From: Flavobacterium kingsejongi
Lineage (GTDB): Bacteria > Bacteroidota > Bacteroidia > Flavobacteriales > Flavobacteriaceae
Assembly (NCBI RefSeq): GCF_003076475.1
Contig: NZ_CP020919.1
Location: 2,666,001-2,730,000, forward strand
Direction of reading: 5' to 3'
DNA length: 64,000 nucleotides
In this document: piece after piece, positions 10,164 through 18,805 of the stretch
Layout: each line of letters opens with the position of its first letter
How positions within the stretch are numbered: position 1 is the first letter of the stretch
Notes under the pieces: model-generated
What the model was told of the DNA's origin: nothing
Databases searched by the model: none
Seen by the model: the letters and a program-made list of their open reading frames with translations, nothing else
Position numbers and translations under genes: made by a program

Positions 10164-10171
10164 TATTTTTG
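10164..10171 (+). promoter_or_regulatory. Flavobacterial -7 element (TATTTTTG)
   Basis: This TAnnTTTG-type match lies 38 bases before the ATG of the PLP-dependent transferase gene. No clear -33 TTG was seen. Confidence 0.45.
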
Positions 10172-10208
10172 CACCGTTTTTAACGACATTCATTTTTACA
10201 TTTATATT

Positions 10209-11477
10209 ATGGTAAAAGATTTATTTGAAAGAATACAAAATAATAAAGGTCCGTTAGGAAAATGGGCTTCTCAGGCAGAAGGATATTATGTTTTTCCAAA
10301 ACTGGAAGGACCGCTTTCTAACCGAATGATGTTTCACGGAAAAGAAGTCATCAACTGGAGTATCAATGATTACCTTGGACTTGCAAACCATCCTGAAGTA
10401 CGCGCTGTCGATGCTCAGGCTGCTGCAGAATATGGTGCTGCCTATCCGATGGGAGCCCGGATGATGTCTGGACATACTACGTTACACGAGCAATTGCAAA
10501 ATGAACTGGCTGAATTTGTACAAAAGGAAGCGGCTTATCTGTTGAATTTCGGCTATCAGGGAATGGTATCTGTTATTGATGCTTTGGTAACCAAAAATGA
10601 TATTATCGTTTATGATGTGGATGCACATGCCTGTATTATTGATGGGGTAAGGCTTCACATGGGAAAACGTTTTACATACAAACATAACGATATTGAAAGT
10701 ATCGAAAAAAACCTGGACCGTGCTACTAAAATGGCCGAAACTACCGGTGGTGGGATATTATTGATCACAGAAGGTGTTTTTGGAATGCGCGGGCAGCAAG
10801 GTAAGCTGAAGGAGATTGTAGCTATGAAAGCAAAATACAACTTCAGGTTATTGGTAGATGATGCACACGGTTTTGGTACACTGGGTAAAACCGGGGCCGG
10901 AGCGGGTGAGGAGCAGGGCGTTCAGGATCAGATTGACGTTTACTTCTCCACTTTTGCGAAATCTATGGCCAGTATTGGTGCTTTTATCGCAGCTGACAAA
11001 GATATTATTGACTTCCTGAAATACAACCTGCGTTCCCAAATGTTCGCCAAAGCATTACCGTCGCTTTTAGTGGCTGGTGCATTGAAACGTCTGGATATGT
11101 TGCGTACCATGCCGGAACTGAAAGCAAAGTTATGGGAAAATGTAAACGCATTACAAAATGGACTGAGAGAAAAAGGATTCAATATTGGGGATACCAATAC
11201 CTGTGTAACTCCGGTTTACCTGGAAGGAAGTGTGCCGGTAGCGATGATGCTGGTAAATGACCTGAGAGAAAATTACAATGTTTTCTTATCCATCGTAATT
11301 TATCCTGTAATCCCAAAAGGGATTATCTTATTGCGAATGATTCCAACAGCAACACATACCTTAGAAGATATCAACCAGACCTTGGTTGCTTTTGAAAATA
11401 TCAGGGAAAAATTAGAAAACGGAACCTATGCCAAATGGGCCGAAGAACGTACTGTAGACGTAAGCGAAGAGCGTTAA
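10209..11477 (+). CDS. PLP-dependent alpha-oxoamine synthase (AONS/KBL/serine palmitoyltransferase family)
   Basis: This 422-residue fold-type I PLP enzyme condenses an amino acid with an acyl thioester. Visible residues are H140 in DVDAHA (stacking on PLP), D217 and H220 in VDDAHGFG, and the Schiff-base K251 in STFAKSMASIGAF. The GARMMSGHTTLHEQLQNELAEF region is typical of the family. The AKS(x)3-GAF context around the lysine is closer to serine palmitoyltransferase and cysteate acyltransferase (SulA/CFAT, capnine synthesis in gliding flavobacteria) than to biotin synthesis, and no biotin or threonine-dehydrogenase genes are adjacent. The precise amino acid substrate cannot be decided from sequence alone. 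It is a single-gene unit with its own terminator. Confidence 0.85.
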   Translation: MVKDLFERIQNNKGPLGKWASQAEGYYVFPKLEGPLSNRMMFHGKEVINWSINDYLGLANHPEVRAVDAQAAAEYGAAYPMGARMMSGHTTLHEQLQNELAEFVQKEAAYLLNFGYQGMVSVIDALVTKNDIIVYDVDAHACIIDGVRLHMGKRFTYKHNDIESIEKNLDRATKMAETTGGGILLITEGVFGMRGQQGKLKEIVAMKAKYNFRLLVDDAHGFGTLGKTGAGAGEEQGVQDQIDVYFSTFAKSMASIGAFIAADKDIIDFLKYNLRSQMFAKALPSLLVAGALKRLDMLRTMPELKAKLWENVNALQNGLREKGFNIGDTNTCVTPVYLEGSVPVAMMLVNDLRENYNVFLSIVIYPVIPKGIILLRMIPTATHTLEDINQTLVAFENIREKLENGTYAKWAEERTVDVSEER

Positions 11478-11498
11478 TTTTTCTTGTTTTAACGTTAG

Positions 11499-11527
11499 AA
11501 AGCCATTCAATATCGGAATGGCTTTTT
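11499..11527 (+). terminator. Rho-independent terminator
   Basis: AAAGCCATTC pairs perfectly with GAATGGCTTT and is followed by TTCGTTT, 22 bases after the stop of the PLP enzyme gene. Confidence 0.8.
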
Positions 11528-11610
11528 CGTTTCGATAGTTTTTTGTTTTTAATTAACAAAATTCCACATCGAATCCAGTAACTTTATAGTCTAACCCTAA
11601 AATGATGATT

Positions 11611-12099
11611 ATGAAAAAGAATATTTTACTTTTTGGAATGCTTTATGCTTTTTTGGTTTCCTGTGGTGATAAAAAATCAGGGGATACAATGAATGGGCAG
11701 GATGAAACTACTGTAACACCAACACCGGAGGCACCACTGACCGTTACGGAGTGTTATGAAATGATCAAGAATAAAGATACCATACAAATGACCTTAAAAG
11801 TAACCAATGGTATTGCCCAGGGGGAATTGATATACAAATTAAACGAAAAGGATAGCAATACCGGGACTTTTACCGGAACAATGGAAAAAGATACCTTACG
11901 GGCGGAATATTCGTTTCAATCGGAAGGGATGATGTCCATCCGCGAAGTGGCTTTTGTACGCAATACGGAACGTGATACCGTCTTTGTCGAAGGTTTTGGG
12001 GAAGTTACCATGAAGGGGGATACCCAGCATTTCAAAAATCCCAAGCAATTGAAATTTGATAAGAACAGCATCGTGCTCAAGCGCGGTAAGTGTTATTAA
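11611..12099 (+). CDS. small lipoprotein, function unknown
   Basis: The protein begins MKKNILLFGMLYAFLVSCGDKK, a lipoprotein signal with a lipobox Cys18, followed by a Thr/Pro-rich linker. The roughly 110-residue C-terminal domain is predicted to be beta-rich (NGIAQGELIYKL, GTFTGTMEKDTLRAEYSFQSEG), a pattern seen in small Bacteroidetes lipoproteins. Three ATGs lie within four codons; the one at 11611 puts the Lys-rich n-region first. It is probably an envelope protein; no specific role is visible. Confidence 0.75.
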   Translation: MKKNILLFGMLYAFLVSCGDKKSGDTMNGQDETTVTPTPEAPLTVTECYEMIKNKDTIQMTLKVTNGIAQGELIYKLNEKDSNTGTFTGTMEKDTLRAEYSFQSEGMMSIREVAFVRNTERDTVFVEGFGEVTMKGDTQHFKNPKQLKFDKNSIVLKRGKCY

Positions 12100-12104
12100 A
12101 ACAA

Positions 12105-12140
12105 AAAAAGAGCGGCTTTTCAATTGAAAAGCCGCTCTTT
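12105..12140. terminator. bidirectional terminator between convergent genes
   Basis: AAAAAGAGCGGCTTTTC and GAAAAGCCGCTCTTTT form a near-perfect stem. An A-run on one side and a T-run on the other allow it to serve both the lipoprotein gene and the minus-strand GNAT-like gene. Confidence 0.88.
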
Positions 12141-12157
12141 TAGAATATAAGGTATTC

Positions 12158-13282
12158 CTAAATCGTTTTGCGATAGGTCTTTCTTCTTTTATTAGTAACC
12201 GGACTGAAATTTTTCCATAAATTATGGATGGCATTATTTTCTTCCAGCTCGGGCGTACGCACACAGCTGATGATGCCTCTTTCTTTAAAGGTATGATAGT
12301 ATTCATTAAAGATCAGGGCTGTTATTCCTTTATTCTGGTATTCCGGAGCAATACCAATCAGGTAAAATACCACTTCCTTACTGTGTTTTTTGGCCTTGAG
12401 CAGGTGGTAAAAACCAAAGGGGAAAAGTTTTCCGTTGGCTTTTTTAAGCGCTTCCGAAAAAGAAGGCATCACGATGCTGAACCCGATTAGTTTTCCGTCT
12501 TTATCCAAAACAAATTTAATGTATTCCGGATTGATCAGGCTGATGTATTTCTTCTTGAAATAGGCTTTCTGTACTTCGTTTATAGCGACAAACGAGGAGA
12601 GGTTGGCATAACTGTTATTGAACACGTCAAACATCTCATCCACATACGGCATAATGTCTTTAGTCTTGGTAAAACCCAGTGCTTTCAGTTGGTATCTTTT
12701 GGTGATAAGGTCGTTAGCTTTCAGGAAGAAATCCCGATTGGCGACCACGTTGGCAAACGGGAATATATTTTCCTGGTATTCTTTTTCCTGTACAAAACCC
12801 AATTGTTCAAAATGATCTTTATAATAGGAGTAATTGTACCAGGTGATCATGGTGCCCATCTGGTCAAAACCTTCTGTAAGTACGCCCACTTTATCCAGAT
12901 TGGAAAATCCCATTGGGCCTTCGGTATACTCTAAGTTATTTTTCCGGCCCAGTTCGTATACTTTTTCCAATAAGGCTTTGGTCACTTCGATATCATCGAT
13001 AACATCAAACCAGCCAAAACGGACTTTCTTTTTATGCTGGTTATTCACTTCATCCCAATTGATGATCGCTGCAATTTTACCCACAATCTTGTTATCGCGG
13101 TACGCAAGGTAAAAGTAAGCTTCTGCACTTTCAAAAGCGGGGTTTTTGGTTTTATCAAACCCTTCCAGCTCATCATTGATAATAGGCGGAATCCAGTACG
13201 GATTGCCTTTGTATAGTTCAAACGAAAACTTAATGAAGTCTTTCAGTTCCGCTTTCGTTTTAGCTTCTTTAATCGTAATCAT
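12158..13282 (-). CDS. GNAT-like N-acetyltransferase family protein
   Basis: The 374-residue soluble protein has an N-terminal acyltransferase-like region (AYFYLAYRDNKIVGKIAAIIN, residues about 55-75) and a second acetyltransferase-like region near the C-terminus (YLIGIAPEYQNKGITALIFNEYY, resembling the CoA-binding motif A, followed by the C-terminal strand). Proteins of this layout in flavobacteria are annotated as GNAT or YghO-like. The substrate is unknown. The start is the ATG at 13282 (MITIKEAKTK). The outer-membrane protein gene ends 5 bases upstream, so the two are probably co-transcribed. Confidence 0.75.
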   Translation of the reverse strand: MITIKEAKTKAELKDFIKFSFELYKGNPYWIPPIINDELEGFDKTKNPAFESAEAYFYLAYRDNKIVGKIAAIINWDEVNNQHKKKVRFGWFDVIDDIEVTKALLEKVYELGRKNNLEYTEGPMGFSNLDKVGVLTEGFDQMGTMITWYNYSYYKDHFEQLGFVQEKEYQENIFPFANVVANRDFFLKANDLITKRYQLKALGFTKTKDIMPYVDEMFDVFNNSYANLSSFVAINEVQKAYFKKKYISLINPEYIKFVLDKDGKLIGFSIVMPSFSEALKKANGKLFPFGFYHLLKAKKHSKEVVFYLIGIAPEYQNKGITALIFNEYYHTFKERGIISCVRTPELEENNAIHNLWKNFSPVTNKRRKTYRKTI

Positions 13283-13287
13283 AATTT

Positions 13288-14253
13288 TTAATTAGTCGTA
13301 GGTTCCCCTTCAATTTCGTCCACTCTTTTTTTCTTCTCTTCTTTCTCTTTCTTGGCCTTTTTATCACCTTTAGAATCTTTTCCGCTATCGATCAGGACGT
13401 CTTTGTAATTTTTATCAAAACGCCAGGAAATTCCAATTCCACCGTAAAATATCGATGGCGTATCTTTGATATTTTTACTGATAGAAGCATCAACCTGTAT
13501 GTTTTCCTGGATCAGGTAGGCAGCACCGCCCCTGAAGATCCCGTCAGAATAAAAATCACTTTTATAGCCCTGCACTTCGAGGAAACCGGACCATTTTTCG
13601 TTAAATCCTCTGGTAACCGTCAATATACCGCCGTAGCTTGGGTAATCGGTTGAGATTTTATCGGCAATAATATTGGTGACCACTACCCAACGGCCAAAAT
13701 GATTCTGGGTAATTACCATCACTTTCGGGCTGATGGAAGGATCCGTTGCAAAGGTATAAGGATTATCGCCAAATACAAGATTGGCTCCGGCATAAACGCC
13801 AACAGCAGGGATCAATTGTCTCCATTTGAAGCGGTGATTGGCTTTCCAACTGTAAATGTTTACTTTCTCTTCATAATTTTTGAAAGGGTCATACACCAGG
13901 TATTTAGCTCCGATAGTCGTACTCTTCAATCCACTTCGGTTGGTGGTTTGCAATGCGGTTGTATACTGATCGGCCTGGTATTGTAATTCTACTACAAATT
14001 CCAATTGTTCTTTGAAAGCACCATAGCGTATGGCCAACTCCCCGCCAAATCCTTTTGCGTCATAATTCAGGATGTCATGATTTTCTGAAATTCCGTAAAT
14101 GCCTCCTTCTGCCTGGAAAACGGTCTTCCCAACAGAAAAAGCCGACATGGATTTTCCAGGTCGGTTGGAATTAATAGCATCCGTGAATTGTGCATAGTTT
14201 AAGCTTGTTGCCAGGAGCGAAAGCAACAGTAAGGTCGGTTTTAGTCTGGTCAT
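13288..14253 (-). CDS. outer-membrane beta-barrel protein (MetA/phenol-degradation 'transporter' type)
   Basis: The start is placed at the ATG at 14253, giving a clear signal peptide (MTRLKPTLLLLSLLATSLNYAQ). The mature part opens with FTDAINSNRPGKSMSAFSVGKTVFQAEGGI, the hallmark of the MetA-pathway-like outer-membrane family, and continues with alternating barrel strands (GGELAIRYG, FVVELQYQADQ, GFLEVQGYKSDFYSDGIFRGGAAYLI). It ends in a Lys/Glu-rich tail that probably remains periplasmic. The frame is open 16 codons further, but that stretch does not look like a signal. It lies upstream of the GNAT-like gene in a likely two-gene unit. Confidence 0.78.
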   Translation of the reverse strand: MTRLKPTLLLLSLLATSLNYAQFTDAINSNRPGKSMSAFSVGKTVFQAEGGIYGISENHDILNYDAKGFGGELAIRYGAFKEQLEFVVELQYQADQYTTALQTTNRSGLKSTTIGAKYLVYDPFKNYEEKVNIYSWKANHRFKWRQLIPAVGVYAGANLVFGDNPYTFATDPSISPKVMVITQNHFGRWVVVTNIIADKISTDYPSYGGILTVTRGFNEKWSGFLEVQGYKSDFYSDGIFRGGAAYLIQENIQVDASISKNIKDTPSIFYGGIGISWRFDKNYKDVLIDSGKDSKGDKKAKKEKEEKKKRVDEIEGEPTTN

Positions 14254-14352
14254 ATTTTTCAATTTACTTTGATGAAATAGAATATAAACCAAAAGTAACA
14301 TATTTTATTATTTATTTAAGAGAGATAGTTTCAATTAAATACGACAATTTAT

Positions 14353-14360
14353 TAAATTTG
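14353..14360 (+). promoter_or_regulatory. Flavobacterial -7 element (TAAATTTG)
   Basis: This match to TAnnTTTG lies 19 bases before the DUF4834 gene, in the divergent interval between it and the outer-membrane protein gene. Confidence 0.5.
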
Positions 14361-14379
14361 ACAAAAATATATCCAGATC

Positions 14380-14643
14380 ATGCAAGAAGCATCATTTACA
14401 GGTTTTATCAAAACATTATTTTACCTTGTAGTGTTTTATTATGTTTTTAAGTTTCTTTTTAGGCTCTTCGCACCTATTGTTTTGAGGAATATCGTTCAGA
14501 AAGCGGAAGCCAATTTTAAACAAAGCCAGCAACAACACTATACTTCCAACAATCAGAATACAACGACACAGGCACCTTCTTTTTCACGTCCAAAAGAAAC
14601 TAAAAAAGTCGGGGAATATGTAGATTATGAAGAAATAGATTAA
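14380..14643 (+). CDS. DUF4834 family small membrane protein
   Basis: The 87-residue protein has one N-terminal membrane segment (FIKTLFYLVVFYYVFKFLFRLF), an amphipathic helix (RNIVQKAEANFKQ), a Gln/Asn/Thr-rich linker and a conserved acidic end (VGEYVDYEEID). This is the layout of the DUF4834 family, which is widespread in flavobacteria. Its function is not known. It sits 81 bases upstream of the YfhO gene, an association that suggests an envelope role. Confidence 0.82.
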   Translation: MQEASFTGFIKTLFYLVVFYYVFKFLFRLFAPIVLRNIVQKAEANFKQSQQQHYTSNNQNTTTQAPSFSRPKETKKVGEYVDYEEID

Positions 14644-14724
14644 GTTTGCAGTATTGAACGCTTTCGTTTCGTCAGAAATGGAAGGCGTTTTTATGTTGTA
14701 ACGAATTAAAATTTTTCTTCTTCT

Positions 14725-17178
14725 ATGAAAGTACTAAACAAATTCTATCCGCATCTTTTATCGGTTGCAGGATTCCTTTTGATTGCATTGATTTATTTTT
14801 ATCCCGTACTTCAGGGAAAAGAAATGTTACAATCTGACATCCAGCAGTATACCGGGATGGCAAAAGAACAGAATGATTTTCGTAAAGAAGAAAAAACCGA
14901 GCCTTACTGGACCAATTCTGCCTTCGGGGGGATGCCAACCTACCAGTTAGGAGCAAAATATCCACACAATTACATCAAAAGCATCGATGGGATTATCCGT
15001 TTTCTACCCCGTCCTGCGGATTACCTTTTCATTTATTTCCTTGGTTTTTATGGACTGTTACTCGTCCTGAAAGCCGATCCTTTAAAAGCATTTATCGGGG
15101 CACTGGCCTTTGGATTTTCCACCTACCTGATTGTTATCTTGGGGGTTGGTCACAATGCCAAAGCACATGCTATCGCCTATATACCACTGGTAGTTGCCGG
15201 GGTGATTATGGTATTCCAACGCCGGTATATTGCCGGGGGAATTCTCACCATGCTCGCGACTGCATTGGAAATCAATGCGAATCACTTCCAGATGACCTTG
15301 TACCTGCTGATTTTACTATTGGTGATCGGGATCTATTTTATGGTACAAATTATTAAGAATAAAGAATACAAAGTACTGCTGCCTATTGCAGGGACATTCC
15401 TCATTGCCCTGATCCTGGCTATTGGCGCAAATGCGACCAGCCTCATGGCCACAAAAGAATATGCTGATTTCAGTATCCGTAGTGACAGTGATCTTACCTA
15501 CAGCCCTGACGGATCCAAAGCTACATCCACCAATGCCATGACCTATGACTATATAACAGAATACAGCTATGGCATAGCAGAATCATTAAACCTTATTGCA
15601 CCACGTTTATTCGGAGGGGCAACACATGAAAAATTAGGTAAGGATTCCCATATGGTGGAATTTTTACAAACCCAGCCAATCTCGGAAGACCATTACATCT
15701 CCGAAGCCCAGGCAGTGGATTATGCTTCACAGGGCATGCCAACTTATTGGGGCGACCAGCCTATTGTTGCTGCACCGGCCTATATCGGGGCAGTGGTATT
15801 CTTCCTGTTTGTATTGGCAATGTTTGTTGAAAAACGAAAACTAAAATATGCTTTCCTTATCGGTGCCATCTTAACCCTGATGCTTTCCTGGGGTAAAAAC
15901 TTTCCGGTACTAACCAACCTGTTTCTGGACTTTTTCCCAATGTATGATAAATTCAGGGCTGTGTCTTCCATCCAGGTGATTGTGGAACTTTGTATGCCTG
16001 TTCTGGCGATTATGGGATTGTATTCCTTTTTTAAATCGACTAAGGAAGAGCAATGGGATGGCCTTAAAAAATCTGGAATGGTGAGTTTGGGATTGATCGT
16101 ATTGTTGTTCATTGCCAAATCACTCTTTAGCTTCTCAGGCGGTAATGATGCCTATTATATCCAAAATACAGGTCCGGATTTTGTCAATGCGTTGAAAGAA
16201 GACCGTAGGAGCATGTATACGTCAGACCTGCTGCGTTCCGGATTCCTGATCCTGGCTTCTGCAGGAATACTCTGGTGTTTTATCAAAGAAAAAGTATCCC
16301 ATACTACTGCCGTAGTATTAGTGGGTATCCTGATGGTAGGGGATTTGGTGCTTATTGACAAAAACTATGTTGATAATAGCAGTTTCGTAAGTCCGGGTCA
16401 GGCAGAGCAGCCTTTTGAAGCTTCCCAGGCCGATTTATGGATCAAAAAAGATACTACAGATTACAGGGTTTTTGAAGTAAGCGGACTTTTAAACGGCCGA
16501 ACCTCCTATTTCCACAAATCGATTGGTGGTTATAGTGCAGTACGCCCTAAGCGGATGCAGCAACTGTTTGATTACCAACTGGCCAATAATAATATTGAGG
16601 TACTGAATATGCTCAATGTAAAATATATCATCCAGAAAAATGAAAAAGGGCAGGATATCCCTGTTCCTAATCCGGATGCCAATGGAAATGCATGGTTTGT
16701 AAAAAGCATCGAAACGGTTCAATCTGCCGATGCAGAAATGAAAGCACTGGATAGCCTGGATAGTAAAATAACTGCTATTGTAAATGAAAAAGAATTTGGC
16801 AGCCTGATCAAAGCCAAGAGCTTTACCGTAGACAGCAGTGCTACTATCAAGATGGTTCAGTACAAACCGAATTACCTGAAATACAGCAGTAACAATACCA
16901 ACGATGGTTTGGCTGTTTTTTCAGAGATGTATTATAAAAAAGGATGGAATGTCACTATTGATGGTAAAGCAGCAGAACATTTCAGAGCCGATTATATTTT
17001 ACGCGCCCTGAACATTCCGGCTGGAAAACATACTATTGAATTCAAATTTGAACCACAGGTAGTAAAAACCGGGAGCATGATTACGCTTTTTAGCTTTATC
17101 GGTATGCTTATCGCCATTGGTGGTGGTATTTATTATTCTGTCCGTAAAGACAAAAACAAAAAATCAGTAAACGAATAG
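14725..17178 (+). CDS. YfhO-family polytopic membrane protein
   Basis: The protein has 817 residues and about a dozen membrane segments. The first extracytoplasmic loop carries the characteristic MLQSDIQQYTGMAKEQNDFRK and EPYWTNSAFGGMPTYQ signature, and the C-terminal part is a large soluble domain (ELEVSGLLNGRTSYFHKSIGGYSAVRP region) followed by a last membrane helix and a basic tail. YfhO proteins are GT-C-like and take part in glycosylation of lipid-linked or wall polymers. The glycosyltransferase gene starts 3 bases after its stop, so both act in one operon, closed by the terminator at 18472-18507. Confidence 0.86.
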   Translation: MKVLNKFYPHLLSVAGFLLIALIYFYPVLQGKEMLQSDIQQYTGMAKEQNDFRKEEKTEPYWTNSAFGGMPTYQLGAKYPHNYIKSIDGIIRFLPRPADYLFIYFLGFYGLLLVLKADPLKAFIGALAFGFSTYLIVILGVGHNAKAHAIAYIPLVVAGVIMVFQRRYIAGGILTMLATALEINANHFQMTLYLLILLLVIGIYFMVQIIKNKEYKVLLPIAGTFLIALILAIGANATSLMATKEYADFSIRSDSDLTYSPDGSKATSTNAMTYDYITEYSYGIAESLNLIAPRLFGGATHEKLGKDSHMVEFLQTQPISEDHYISEAQAVDYASQGMPTYWGDQPIVAAPAYIGAVVFFLFVLAMFVEKRKLKYAFLIGAILTLMLSWGKNFPVLTNLFLDFFPMYDKFRAVSSIQVIVELCMPVLAIMGLYSFFKSTKEEQWDGLKKSGMVSLGLIVLLFIAKSLFSFSGGNDAYYIQNTGPDFVNALKEDRRSMYTSDLLRSGFLILASAGILWCFIKEKVSHTTAVVLVGILMVGDLVLIDKNYVDNSSFVSPGQAEQPFEASQADLWIKKDTTDYRVFEVSGLLNGRTSYFHKSIGGYSAVRPKRMQQLFDYQLANNNIEVLNMLNVKYIIQKNEKGQDIPVPNPDANGNAWFVKSIETVQSADAEMKALDSLDSKITAIVNEKEFGSLIKAKSFTVDSSATIKMVQYKPNYLKYSSNNTNDGLAVFSEMYYKKGWNVTIDGKAAEHFRADYILRALNIPAGKHTIEFKFEPQVVKTGSMITLFSFIGMLIAIGGGIYYSVRKDKNKKSVNE

Positions 17179-17181
17179 GCA

Positions 17182-18462
17182 ATGAAAAAAGTACTGATCA
17201 TCTCTTATTATTGGCCGCCAGCAGGTGGTCCCGGCGTACAGCGATGGTTAAAATTTGCAAAATACCTGCCAGAGTCTGGGGTTGAGCCAATCGTCTATGT
17301 GCCTGAAAATCCTACCTATCCGATACTGGATGAGAAACTCATTGCAGAAGTACCGGAAGGACTGACACTACTGAAAAAAAAGATAACGGAGCCCTATAAA
17401 TGGGCTTCGTTTTTTTCAAAAAATAAAACCAAATCATTCAGTTCGGGAATTATCCCGAAAAGCCGGAAACAATCCTTCCTGGAGAAATGCCTCCTGATGG
17501 TACGCGGGAATCTTTTTATTCCTGATGCGCGGGTATTGTGGGTAAAGCCCTCGGTGGCCTATCTCAAAGAGTATATCGCTGCCGAAGGAATTGATACGAT
17601 CATCACAACGGGGCCACCACACAGCCTCCACCTGATTGGAATGGCTTTGAAAAGTGAACTGCAGTTGCGCTGGATTGCTGATTTCCGGGATCCCTGGACT
17701 ACTATTGGTTATCATAAGGCCCTGCGGCTATCTGCCTATGCAGAACGAAAGCACAAAATGCGGGAAAGTAAAGTGTTGCGTACTGCTGATCATATTGTAG
17801 TGACCAGCAAAACCACCAAAGCGGAATTTGAAGCATTGACACCACAGCCCATCACGGTTATTACCAATGGTTATGATGTGGAACCTGTGGCAAAGCAAAC
17901 CCTGGATGAGAAGTTCACGCTTGCGCATATTGGTTCTTTATTATCGGAACGGAATCCCCGCATTTTGTGGAAATGCCTGAAAGAGCTGATCAAGGAAAAC
18001 CCGGATTTCAAGAAAGATTTCCAACTGAAGCTGATCGGGGCGGTGAGCCAGGAAGTATTGGATGCCATTGCCGAATTTCGCCTGGGCAAATATTTGAATA
18101 CCATGGGATATGTGTCCCACCAGCGGGCGGTCGAAGAACAGCGAAAATCGCAGGTGCTATTGCTTATAGAGATCAATTCGGAAGAGACGAAAAGCATCAT
18201 CCCGGGAAAATTATTTGAATATATGGTTTCCGAAAGGCCTATTATTGCCATGGGACCTGAAGATTCAGATTTTGAAGAAATTGTACGTACGACCAATACA
18301 GGTGTTTTTATCCGCTATAGCGATATGGATCTGCTAAAGGAGACACTGCTGAAATATTATAAGGACTACCAAAACAAAACCTTGCAATCCCACGCTGTAG
18401 GGCTGCAACACTATAGCAGGAAACAGCTTACGAAACAGCTGGCCGAACTCATCCTGAAATAA
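17182..18462 (+). CDS. GT4-type glycosyltransferase
   Basis: The 426-residue enzyme has two Rossmann-like halves. The N-terminus KKVLIISYYWPPAGGPGVQRWLKFAKYLPE is typical of GT4 (retaining) glycosyltransferases of Bacteroidetes. The C-terminal half carries the donor-site region PGKLFEYMVSERPIIAMGPEDSD with its conserved Glu pair. It probably transfers a sugar from a nucleotide donor onto a lipid-linked or envelope acceptor; donor and acceptor are unknown. It is tightly coupled to the YfhO gene. Confidence 0.85.
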   Translation: MKKVLIISYYWPPAGGPGVQRWLKFAKYLPESGVEPIVYVPENPTYPILDEKLIAEVPEGLTLLKKKITEPYKWASFFSKNKTKSFSSGIIPKSRKQSFLEKCLLMVRGNLFIPDARVLWVKPSVAYLKEYIAAEGIDTIITTGPPHSLHLIGMALKSELQLRWIADFRDPWTTIGYHKALRLSAYAERKHKMRESKVLRTADHIVVTSKTTKAEFEALTPQPITVITNGYDVEPVAKQTLDEKFTLAHIGSLLSERNPRILWKCLKELIKENPDFKKDFQLKLIGAVSQEVLDAIAEFRLGKYLNTMGYVSHQRAVEEQRKSQVLLLIEINSEETKSIIPGKLFEYMVSERPIIAMGPEDSDFEEIVRTTNTGVFIRYSDMDLLKETLLKYYKDYQNKTLQSHAVGLQHYSRKQLTKQLAELILK

Positions 18463-18471
18463 GGGCAAAAG

Positions 18472-18507
18472 AAAATCCCGCTGTGCACTGCTGCATAACG
18501 GGATTTT
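18472..18507 (+). terminator. Rho-independent terminator of the YfhO/GT4 operon
   Basis: AAAATCCCG and CGGGATTTT are complementary across an 18-base loop, starting 9 bases after the glycosyltransferase stop. Confidence 0.7.
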
Positions 18508-18805
18508 CACATCTAACCAAACCAACCAAAACTTTAACTAAATTATGAAAAACGTAATTTAATTGTACTGGTAATAATTCAATTAACGTGCCAAAACTGA
18601 ATCACTAACGATCTAATTTAGAGGTGGTATAGTTAAATATTTACTAATTTCGACACTACAACGTTTTTTGTTGATAACAGTGCGTTGTATGCAATAACCC
18701 AATTGCAGTCCCTACAATTCATCCCCGAATTCTGACAACTCAGTCAATACTAATTTTTTTCCAGACGGATAGCTTCCATATTTGTACCTATAAAATGATA
18801 CTCTT
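18508..18805. other. non-coding interval before the TonB receptor gene
   Basis: No gene is visible in this AT-rich stretch. A CATATTTG sequence about 25 bases before the receptor ATG comes close to the -7 consensus, so the promoter is probably there. Confidence 0.4.
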
